From NCBI GenBank assembly GCA_963682175.1, contig OY821784.1:24285621-24349620 (forward strand): a stretch of DNA of 64,000 nucleotides. Reading direction: 5' to 3'. This document shows positions 56,244-64,000 of the stretch, piece by piece. Numbering within the stretch: position 1 is the stretch's first letter; every line of letters starts with the position of its first letter. The stretch is from Triglochin maritima (Eukaryota > Streptophyta > Magnoliopsida > Alismatales > Juncaginaceae). A program made the position numbers and the translations under genes. The notes under the pieces were generated by a model that was given only the letters and a program-made list of their open reading frames with translations, searched no databases and was not told the origin of the DNA.

Positions 56244-56588
56244 ATTTAGTGCACATTTCCTGTTCTATGGTTCTAATGAGTTTGGTTGAATTTCTAATGA
56301 AGTCTAGGATGTTTGGGAAATAATGTGAGACTTCTATAGGTATCCTAAGTGATGTGTAATGCCATGAATCATGGATTTCAAGTGCCAAGTTACATTTGAG
56401 GCCTAAATACATGGAATTTAAACCTAGCTACTCTTCAATCTTCATCTTTAATTTAACTCAAACTTGAATCCTGAAATGTTAGATAACACACATATATGCA
56501 AGCAATGATATTTCAATTGATACATGTTTTTATTGAGATGTTGATTAATCATCAAAACGGATTAACGATTATTAGCCAAAAGCCAACA

Positions 56589-56602
56589 ATCTCCCCCTTT
56601 TT
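56589..56602 (-). promoter_or_regulatory. Polypurine tract of element H
   Basis: On the minus strand AAAAAGGGGGAGAT is preceded by GTTGTCATCACC and touches the LTR start TGTTGGC. This arrangement is characteristic of Sirevirus 3' ends. Confidence 0.85.
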
Positions 56603-56719
56603 GGTGATGACAACTTATCAATCTAAATACATGTTTAAATTTGATTTTTATCATTTACAATCAATATCTAAAGCCCCCCCTATCTTATATCTCCCCTATC
56701 TATAAGCATGTATTTATTT

Positions 56720-56734
56720 CTCCCCCTTTGGCAT
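56720..56734 (-). promoter_or_regulatory. Second polypurine tract of element H
   Basis: The minus strand reads ATGCCAAAGGGGGAG, about 120 bp inside the terminal tract. Duplicate tracts of this kind are known in Sireviruses. Confidence 0.65.
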
Positions 56735-56996
56735 AAACAAAAATATGATAAGCGATTTAATCATATGAGATATAGTAACGGAAGCAATATTATTAAGCCA
56801 AACAACATGAGAGACAACAATAAACCATGCATTAAACATAGAATTGAAGACATACATCAAGGACAACGTCAAAAGCATAAACTACTCAAGGTTCAAAACA
56901 AAATACAAAAATAAGCGAAGGTTTGAACCAACACCATCATAAACCGAAATACAATGACAACACGAGACACACGCTCCACACAAAAACAACGTCCAA

Positions 56997-58242
56997 TCAC
57001 CCAAGCCTCTGATCACGCAGCAGTGAGGAGATAGAGTCAAGAGAAGCTTCAATCCGGCCGAGTTGAGCGGATGTGGACGCCTCAAATGCATCAAAGCGAG
57101 CAGAAGTGGATGCCTCAAGCGCATCAAATAGAGCAGAAGTGGAGGCCTCAAAAGATTGAACGTGATCCGAAAGATGTTGAAAACGATATTGATCAATGGA
57201 AGATGAAGATGACCACTGCCCTTGAGCCCAAGCAACAGAGTCTCCCTCACCCCACCAGGAGCTAGAATCGTTAGGGACATTACGAGGCATCCACCTCGGA
57301 TCTTCGGAGACCTCTTCTTCTTCTTCTTCGCCTTCTTCTTCGGAATTATCCTCTGAATCCTCAGCAGAGGAAAGAGGTGGAGAGGAAGGAGCAATGTACT
57401 TCATTTTAGAGAGAGTGCTTACTAATAGGAAATTTGTAGACCAAGGAAGGATATTGTGTCACCTCGATTTGCCAATGTTCAAACACGGCAGTGAGCCACA
57501 TAGGATAGGGAAGGTAGGAGCCACTACGATGGGTCATATGCAAGATTATAAAGGTTGGCCAATCCACCAAGATTGCTTTGTAGAGACAATAAATGCACAT
57601 GAGTGTCATGTTAGATATCTCATTACCATGACCAAATTTAGGAAGAAGATTGTATGAGACAATTTGGGAAAGGATACGAGGAACGGGATGTAAAAGTGAG
57701 GCATTATGTTTGTAACGACCGTTCACTAAAGAAGGTGGAATGGCATATAAATCGGTGACAATTTTAGCAAATTCAGTGTAAATGTGGGTGACCCCCGAAT
57801 CTAAATGAAGTGCGTCGGATAAAAGGGCGGGGGTAACACTATATTGCTTTCCGTTAATCATAGTGGTTAGAAATTGATGATTTTGGACTTTACGAAGGTT
57901 GCAATAAAATTGTTGGACAAGGAATGGATAGTATGGTTTAGATGCAATTTTTGTGAGTAGATAGGTTAATCGATTTGCATCTAAAAGAGGTTTTAACGAA
58001 AATAAAGTGAAATCTGCTACCTCAACCTTCCGACAAGGTATGACTTTGGCAACAGAGAAATTTTTGTCCCAAGCTTTTTGAGCGACATCATCAATGGGGA
58101 AGAAGTGAAGCAAGTGTGGTACCGGAGAAGCCGGAGCACGAGAAGAGGAGGGTTGTGCGTCTTGTTTCTTCTTTGAGCGACGCTCGGTAGCCCCATCTTG
58201 AGTGGGTTGTTTCTTCGAGATGGAGATCTTTGAGCGCACCAT
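56997..58242 (-). pseudogene. Extra ORF of element H in the env-like position
   Basis: This lies downstream of RNase H in the same orientation. The likely start is the Met of MVRSKISISKKQ at 58242. The longer frame up to 58743 only translates the palindromic repeat region. About 278 codons follow to a stop at 57406. They hold a Ser/Pro-rich basic start and a folded region with PYYPFLVQQFYCNLRKVQ, YSVTPALLSDALHLDSGV and RILSQIVSYNLLPKFGH, resembling the domain called putative plant transposon protein. One frame over, at 57404, a second segment (MKYIAPSSPPLSS) begins with an acidic run (EEEGEEEEEE). It ends in three 11-residue repeats (EASTSALFDAL and variants), predicted coiled coil. A single frameshift at the overlap would link the two. 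I see no signal peptide or clear membrane anchor, so an envelope role is not supported. Confidence 0.7.
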
Positions 58243-58323
58243 TTTGGATGAGGATGGTCTAGAAGGAAGAGGGGAGTCGAAAAATGGACGGACGAGTGGA
58301 GGAGGACGACTAGAGAGGGTTGG

Positions 58324-58942
58324 CGGTCGACCGGAAAGGGAGGGGCGGCACTTTGGGTTTGAAGACTGGGAGGGGAGAAATGAGGAAGAAAGCCTCGCAG
58401 AAGCCCTAATATGTGCTGAAATAACACGAACGATCGACCGCTCGCATGTCCCGGTCGATCGGTGGGTAAAACAAATTGAAAAACCCACGACCGCACAACT
58501 ACTGGTCAAAATCGGTCGGATGAACATTACAAAACGGTCGACCGAGAGCAAAAAATGGAAGACCAGGGAACCTACTGGCGTGATTCGGTCGGACGTAAAA
58601 GAGGTACACGGTCGACTGAAACAAGAATATTCAAAGAAGGTGGAAGTATAGATGATTTTCGGTCGGACGGAAAAGTTGTCGTCGGTCGACCGAACGATGC
58701 GTGAAAGTTGCTGGGTGATTTTCGGTTGGACAAAAACACACACACGGTCGACCGCAAAACCTCTACGGTCGTTCGAAACTCAACAATGGTTCGACCGGAC
58801 ACTTAAGTGAACTTAAGTCAGGTCCACCAAGTGAGAAACAGTCGAACGAAGTAGAATAAGTGGTCGACCGAGACACACCAGGGAAACTCAAAAATGACAC
58901 AGCAAGCGACCGGTCGACCTAACACAATAATGCGGTCGACCG
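58324..58942. repeat. CGGTCGACCG palindrome cluster 4
   Basis: Exact copies start at 58324, 58535, 58683, 58745 and 58933. GGTCGACCG is at 58862 and CGGTCGACCT near 58910, with many CGGTCGGAC and CGGTCGAAC half-like sites. The cluster lies between RNase H and the extra ORF. Confidence 0.9.
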
Positions 58943-59127
58943 AAGGAGAGAAAACTTTGAAAATTGCTTTGAGAAACAGTAATCCGGTCGAACAGAACTT
59001 CATTTCGATTCGACCGAATACCGTTTGAAATGCCCAATTTTGAAAAACGCCCAATAAATCCGTAAACATTTGGAAGGAAACCACAACCAAGTATCAAAAT
59101 ACGACAAAGTCACATGAAATGTTCAAG

Positions 59128-60862
59128 TTATACGTCATTTAAGTTACACATGCCTAGATTTACCCATATATGAATGAATTGATCAACATTTAAAGGTTTT
59201 GTGATGATATCCGCAAGTTGATCATTAGTGGGAACAAATATAAGCTTAATGTCTTCCTTTGTTGCATGATCTCTAAGAAAATGATGTCTAACCTCAATGT
59301 GTTTAGTTCGAGAATGCAATATGGGATTTTTTGAAAGATTTATTGCACTAGTATTATCACATAATATAGAAGTAGTGTGAAACTCAAGTTTCAAGTCTTT
59401 AAGGGTTTGCCTCATCCACAAGACTTGTGCAGATGCACAAACGGCGGCAATGTATTCGGCCTCGGTTGTCGACAATGCAACACTATTTTGTTTCTTACTA
59501 AACCAAGAATTGGCAAGTGCCACTACTACTTTTACGATCTAAAATGCAACCGGCATAGTCAGCGTCACTATAGGCAACAAGATCAAAAGCTCTAGTCTTG
59601 GGGTAAAACAAACCAAATACTTGAGATCATTTGAGATAGCGAAAAATACGTTTTAAAGCATTAAAATGAGGTTCTTTAGGACAAGCTTGAAAACGTGCAC
59701 ACTAACACACGGAAAACATAATATCCGGACGACTTGTGGTAAGATAAAGCAAAGATCCGATCATACCTCGATATTTCTTGATATCCACCCCTTGCCATTT
59801 TCATCTTTGTCTAACTTAGTGCTAGTGCTCATGGGAGTGTTGTGAGGCTTGCTATCTTCAAGACCAAAGCGTTTTAAGAGCTCTCTTGTGTACTCTGCTT
59901 GGTGTATGAAGTTCCCATATTTAGTTTGCTTAATTTGAAGTCCGTGGAAAAAGTTTAGTTCACCAATTAAGCTCATCTCGAACTCCCCCTGCAAAGACTT
60001 GGAAAATTCTTTGCAAAGACGAGGGTTACTTGCACCAAATATTAAATCATCAACATAGATTTGTACAACTAACTAGTAAATCCTGATCATATGTTTTAAC
60101 AAAAAGAGTGGTATCCACTTTACCCACACAAAAACCTTTGTCGAATAAGAAGTTCTTCAACCGCTCATACCAAGCTCTTGGATCTTGTTTGAGGCCATAA
60201 AGAGCCTTCTTAAGTTTAAACACATGGTTTGGGTAAGTTTCATTTACAAATCCGGGGGGTTGTGCCACATACACTTCTTCATTTATAAAGCCATTTAGGA
60301 AAGAACTTTTAACATCCATTTGAAATAATTTTATGTCCATGTAAGATGGATAAGCTAATAACATGCGAATGGCTTCCATTCGAGCTACGAGGGCATAAGT
60401 TTCATCAAAGTCTATACCCTCCTCTTGGCGATAACCTTAAGCAACGAGTCTAGCTTTGTTTCTAATTACATTCCCATCTTCGTTAAGTTTATTTCAGAAT
60501 ATCCATTTAGTTCCAATAACCGTTTGGTTAGAAGGTTTCTAAACAAGTTCCCATACATTATTTCGAACAAATTGATTTAGCTCTTCATGCATAGCCATTA
60601 GCCAAAATTCGTCATTACATGCTTGTTCAACTTTCTTAGGTTCGAACGAAGAGATAAATGCATAATAATCACAAACTACATGTGCTTTAGATCGTTTCGT
60701 CACACCTTGAGAAACATCTCCAATCACAAAGTCCTTTGGATGATCCTTTCTATAGGTCCAATCCTTAGGAAGATCCTCCACGTCCTCTTGTGGAAAACTT
60801 GGAGGCTCTTGATGAGACTCAAGAGGAGCATCTTGTGATGATACATGTCTAATTATATCCAT
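59128..60862 (-). pseudogene. RT-RH: Reverse transcriptase and RNase H of element H (Sirevirus type, broken)
   Basis: Pieces on the minus strand, right to left. First: HPKDFVIGDVSQGVTKRSK, DYYAFISSFEPKKVEQACND and MHEELNQFVRNNVWELV (60539-60862), the characteristic Sirevirus pre-RT block. Next: LFQMDVKSSFLNGFINEEVYVAQPPGF and KKALYGLKQDPRAWYERL (60050-60379), then EFEMSLIGELNFFHGLQIKQTKYGNFIHQAEYTRELLKRFGL (59761-59994). Last: RNase H with SWFSKKQNSVALSTTEAEYIAA, ILCDNTSAINLSKNPILHSRTKHIEVRHHFLRDH and DQLADIITKPL (59128-59523). Stops at about 60540, 60420, 60060, 59760 and 59525 break the frame. The YVDD-type motif near 60050 lies across a break. Confidence 0.92.
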
Positions 60863-60928
60863 GTAATCATCATCAAGAGAGGAGTTATCTACACAAGCTA
60901 ACTCGTCAAAGTTAACGTGTAGAGATTC

Positions 60929-62170
60929 CTAAACACAACTTGTCCGTTTATTATAGATTCTATAAGCTTTACTCCTATCGGAATACCCTAAAAAGATAGC
61001 CTCATCAGATTTTGCATCAAATTTATCCAAGTTGTCTTTAGTATTGAGGACAAAATATTTTGAGCCAAAAGCTTTAAAATATGAAATTTTAGGAGGGCGG
61101 TCATGCCAAAGTTCAAACGGAGTTTTCTTTAAAATAGGTCTAATGAGAACACGATTCAACACATAGCAAGATGTATTAACGGCTTCGCACCAAAAATATT
61201 TTGGAAGCCCTTTTTCCACAAGCATTGTTCTTGCCATTTCTTGAAGAGTTCTATTTTTCCTCTCAACTACCCCATTTTATTGAGGAGTGCGAGGAAACGA
61301 AAAGTTGTGCACAATTCCATACTTTTCACAAAACTTTTAAAATGATTCATTTTCAAATTCTCCTCCATGATCACTACAAATACTGATTATGTTAGAATCT
61401 TTTTCTCTTTGAACACGTTTGCAAAAACTTTTAAATCTTTCAAAAGCGTCATACTTGTTAGCTAAAAACAAAACCCAAGTGAATCTCGAAAAGTCGTCAA
61501 CAATCACAAATGCATATCTTTTCCCTCCTAGATTTACGGTCCTTGAGGGTCCAAAAAGATCTAAGTGTAAAAGCTCGAGGGTTTTGAAGTTGACACCACA
61601 TTTGGAGATTTAAAAGAAGATTTTAATTGTTTTCCAAATTGGCATGCATCACAAAGTTTGTCCTTTTTGAAATCAATTTTTGGTAGTCCTCTAACCAATT
61701 CAAGTTTGGATAATTTGTGCAATTGTGACATACTAATATGTCCCAAGCGGTTGTGCCATAACCAAGCTTCGTCATGTCAGGCAACTAAACATGTTTCAAC
61801 ACTTACGCTTCTAAGATTATCAACATGTACAATGTAGTTGTTATTTGATCTATATCCATTAAAAACAATTTTCATGTCATTTTTAGAGATGATATGGCAA
61901 GTGCGTTTGTCAAATACAACTAGCAAATTCTTATCGGTTAATTGACTAACACTAAGCAAGCTAAGTTTTAACCCATCTACTAATAAACCTTTTTCAATGT
62001 TAGGAGTAGTAGAATTACCAACATTGCCGATGCCGACAATGTGTCCTTTAGCATTATCTCCAAATGTGACGGTTCCTCCCTTCTTAGGCTTTAAGTTGAA
62101 TAGAACTTGGGAGTCTCCCGTCATATGCCTCGAGCACCCGCTATCGAGAATCCACTTCCCCTTTCTCCTT
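60929..62170 (-). pseudogene. PR-INT: Protease and integrase of element H (broken)
   Basis: Protease: WILDSGCSRHMTGD near 62120-62165, then GGTVTFGDNAKGHIVGIGNVG and LLSVSQLTDKNLLVVFDKRTCHI. Integrase: MGHISMSQLHKLSKLELVRGLP, KDKLCDACQFGKQLKSSFKSPNVVSTSKPSS (61561-61746, zinc-binding region); core text with stops between 61240 and 61560; MARTMLVEKGLPKYFWCEAVNTSCYVLNRVL, TPFELWHDRPPKISYFKAFGSKYFVLN and EAIFLGYSDRSKAYRIYN (60929-61237). DSGCSRHMTGD and CDACQ.GKQ.KSSFK are Sirevirus hallmarks. Confidence 0.92.
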
Positions 62171-62184
62171 GCTTTTATCTACAA

Positions 62185-62592
62185 TCAAAGAAACAAGTGA
62201 AGACTTTGGTACCCAAATTTGTTTGTGTCATTGAGGGTTAGCTTTTGGTACCCAAACATGAGTAGTCTTAGGTACCCAAACATTTGAATAATTGGTTTTC
62301 TTAACAAAAAGTTATTCATTTTAACAAAGTAGGAAGTGGGTTTCTTTTGTTTACCTCCCTTATAGCCTAGACCATGTTTTGTTAGAGATTGAGTTTGTGT
62401 TCCAAGAAGCATGTCAAGCATCTTTCTACCTAATGCGAATTTCTCTAAGTCTTTCGTGAGTTGCGTATTCTTGGCAATGAGATCTTCATTTAGATGATTA
62501 TCTTTTGTAGATTTCAGAATTGTAATCTCATCATTTAGAGTCTCGATTTCTTTGGTTAGCATATCACATTTAATAGATTGATCTAGGTTCAC
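62185..62592 (-). pseudogene. Coiled-coil segment between gag and protease of element H
   Basis: A 135-codon open stretch in the same orientation. IKCDMLTKEIETLNDEITILKST and LIAKNTQLTKDLEKFALG look helical, followed by KPTSYFVKMN and a basic, Tyr-rich end. Its place matches the gag C-terminal coiled coil and linker seen in Sireviruses. Confidence 0.7.
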
Positions 62593-63066
62593 TTTTCTAG
62601 ATAATTTATTTTATGACAAATCATTTCATAACACTCGGCAAGTTCATGAAACGCATCTAACAAATCATCATAAAGAGGTGTTTCGTTTAGGGATACCTCA
62701 TCGTCGTCGATCTCCACCACGTGAGGTTGATTACTCGTCTTTGGTGATGGAGGAGGTCTCGAGTCAGAATCAACATTAGATGCCATGAAACACATGTGTG
62801 CTTATTCTTCTTGGGAGTATTCGGAGTCAGAGTCCTTTGATGAACTTGAGTCATCCCAAGTAGCTTTGAGAGCCTTTTTCCCATCCTTTTCGCGACGATC
62901 CCTTCTCTTGTAATCGTCATGTCTTTTAGGCCTCTCTTCCTTCTCTTTTCGGGGTGGCCTTTCATCTCTATCTCTTCTTGGTCTCTCATCCATTTCTCTT
63001 CTAGGAGGATATTTCCTTTCTTCTCTTCGTTCACGATCCCTCGGCCTAAGCAAGGGGCAATCCTTC
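62590..63066 (-). pseudogene. gag: gag C-terminal part of element H, cut by element G
   Basis: From the right it starts KDCPLLRPRDRERREERKYPP, the end of a zinc knuckle, then an Arg/Glu/Lys-rich tract, ALKATWDDSSSSKDSDSEYSQEE, and in the next frame CFMASNVDSDSRPPP, EIDDDEVSLNETPLYDDLLDAFHELAECYEM. This is the typical C-terminal region of Sirevirus gag. A stop after SQEE (62802) and a further break near 62590 inactivate it. From 62185 to 62592 the frame continues (NDEITILKSTKDNHLNEDLIAKNTQLTKDL, coiled-coil-like). The first part of gag lies beyond G and outside the window. Confidence 0.85.
63062..63066. repeat. Left target site copy CCTTC of element G
   Basis: These are the five bases directly left of the G LTR. 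The right copy lies outside the window, so the duplication is unverified. Confidence 0.5.
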
Positions 63067-64000
63067 TGTAAGCAAATAATGATTCTACAGGTTCAAGAAT
63101 ACCTTTCTTGGAGAGAACCTGTGGCAGCGGAAGGAAGATCGGAGGTCACCTTAGGAATCCTTCTCACCGGTCGGTCTCCTACTCTCTTGGAGAAGAAGCA
63201 CGTGTCCACAACCCAAGAGTCTACGGATTAGCTTGGTGGATGTGGAGGGACGAATGGGAGAGAGAGGGAGAGGTGGCGGCTAGGGTTTGGTGGGGCTAGG
63301 GTTTGCACACAACAATTAGTCCATCCAATGGGAGGCTCCCCTCCTTATATAGATGGCCCCACCCAAAACCCTAATGCGCAACCAATGAGAGTGCGCCACG
63401 TGTCAGTGCTTTGGTCAAACATCATCTTAATCCTTAGATTAATCCAATATCTCCCACTTGCACAATAGCACGTCAACAACACGTCATCTTCTTTTGTGTC
63501 CCTGACACATACGTATATATCCCTGATACATACAATCATAAGATGGCAATGTGTCACCTCTTCATGTGTCCCCGACGCATATGTATACATCCCTGATATA
63601 TACAACTATTTCTCTCTTCCAAGAATGCATCCACAATACGCAAGTCTCTGATCATGTATCCCTGATACAAGACCATATGTGTCCCCGACACATGTACTCT
63701 TCCGATCATACGGACAAATGGGTAGTGCGACCGGTGATGCACCTGCAATTTAGGAGTCTCAAACTAGAAACCATACTAGAAGGCCAGAATGACAACATCC
63801 TCACAAAAATAACAATTAAGCAGTCAAATGCACATCACTATTCCCCAGGTTTGCTCAGAAACTCACCTGACATGAACGGTATCTCCATCCCTCGGAGAGA
63901 ATACCTTCTTGTCCTCAAGGTACTTGCTACTGTATCCAATACAGTTGGGCCCAGCAAATACTTTTAGTGCAGTCAAGTCAAACCTTTCCCTTCGCCCCAG
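63067..64000 (-). mobile_element. Element G: second copy of the F copia family (partial)
   Basis: The 3' LTR is at 63067-63449 (TGTAAGCAAATAATGATTC ... TTAATCCAATA, about 383 bp), closely matching the F LTRs. The polypurine tract CAAGTGGGAGA is at 63450-63460, followed by the 3' untranslated region with the same palindromic repeats as F (about 63480-63700). It runs off the right edge before any coding sequence. Confidence 0.9.
63480..63700. repeat. Interrupted palindrome array in element G
   Basis: TGTGTC-CCT-GACACA (about 63495-63509), TGTGTC-CCC-GACGCA (about 63565-63579), GTATC-CCT-GATAC (about 63656-63668) and TGTGTC-CCC-GACACA (about 63678-63692), with ATATCCCTGATACATAC-like repeats between. 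The same series occurs in F at 33560-33770. Confidence 0.8.

Larger units (their letters stand above)
53168..56588 (-). repeat. 3' LTR of Sirevirus-type element H (with nested Athila LTR piece)
   Basis: The right end is sharp. On the minus strand the LTR starts TGTTGGCTTTTGG right after the tract AAAAAGGGGGAGAT. The left end, TGCTTAAGCAAACAAG on the + strand, is inferred from copia-like termini. Excluding the nested piece at 54541-55312 it is about 2.6 kb, long even for Sireviruses, so the left limit is uncertain. It is dense in CGGTCGACCG palindromes (53743-54168 and 55451-56243). Confidence 0.6.

Noticed and set aside
56882..57394. 170-codon minus-strand ORF over the end of the H extra ORF
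   Set aside because: Alternative frame of the Glu/Ser-rich segment. The overlapping frame at 56997-57404 has the acidic run and regular 11-residue repeats and is the better candidate.
58243..58743. N-terminal 167 codons of the extra ORF of element H
   Set aside because: This part translates the CGGTCGACCG repeat region (repeated RSTD, VRPK and similar words) and lacks homology. I placed the start at the Met at 58242.
1..64000. Host genes, tRNA or rRNA genes, CRISPR arrays, bacterial operons
   Set aside because: No stretch shows such features. Repeats here are LTRs, palindromes and low-complexity runs, and all recognisable proteins are retroelement gag or pol, apart from the extra ORF of element H.

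Overview
This window is eukaryotic, almost certainly nuclear DNA of a flowering plant. It consists of nested LTR retrotransposons from wall to wall. I found no host protein-coding gene, tRNA, rRNA or CRISPR array. The evidence is plant-type retroelement proteins (Athila-type Ty3/gypsy, a chromovirus-like Ty3/gypsy, a Sirevirus-type Ty1/copia and a second Ty1/copia family), primer sites for plant tRNA-Asp and initiator tRNA-Met, TG...CA long terminal repeats and matching 5-bp target duplications. The density and depth of nesting suggest a heterochromatic, perhaps pericentromeric, region. I cannot name the species.

Left block, 1-46833: an Athila-like element D on the + strand encloses everything. 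Its 5' LTR (cut by the window edge), primer site and broken gag fill 1-3586, and pieces of its 3' LTR lie at 25026-25159 and 46523-46833. Inside it are minus-strand relatives. Element C is inserted in D's 3' LTR, B in C's gag, and A in B's gag. A is complete (8653-17283, target duplication CTACC) and carries an uninterrupted 1044-codon gag-protease ORF but no reverse transcriptase or integrase. B has the same layout, and C, as far as it survives, fits it. Their right ends and order are clear, but the left end of B sits in D's gag instead of C's. This points to a deletion by recombination between LTRs, leaving a hybrid LTR at 3587-4982.

Element E (25160-46522, minus strand, target duplication CTTAC) is also in D's 3' LTR. 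It is the only copy of this family here with reverse transcriptase, RNase H and integrase, all decayed. Its leader/gag boundary is split by J, a chromovirus-like solo LTR (32849-44132, duplication TACTC). J is itself split by a complete Ty1/copia element F (33124-41487, duplication TATGG).

Right block, 46834-64000: about 2.8 kb of unclassified sequence holds a palindrome cluster, LTR-like debris and a possible MITE. It is followed by a badly decayed chromovirus-like element I (49261-53167). The Sirevirus-type element H (about 53168-63066) appears to be inserted in I's 5' LTR. H carries an extra ORF downstream of RNase H, in the env-like position. A second copy of the F family, G, interrupts H's gag zinc knuckle at 63067 and runs off the window.

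The most interesting pattern is not a gene. Three unrelated retrotransposon families each carry their own repeated palindrome in non-coding DNA. The Sirevirus-type H has CGGTCGACCG (18 exact copies counted by eye in 46.8-59 kb). The Athila-like family has the 18-bp GACCGCCAATTGGCGGTC, in both LTR and leader. The F/G copia family has interrupted palindromes of the type TGTGTC-CCC-GACACA just inside the 3' LTR. The second notable system is the pair of gag-only Athila derivatives and their probable autonomous relative. The gag-only copies share a C-terminal tail of about 114 residues that the autonomous copy lacks.
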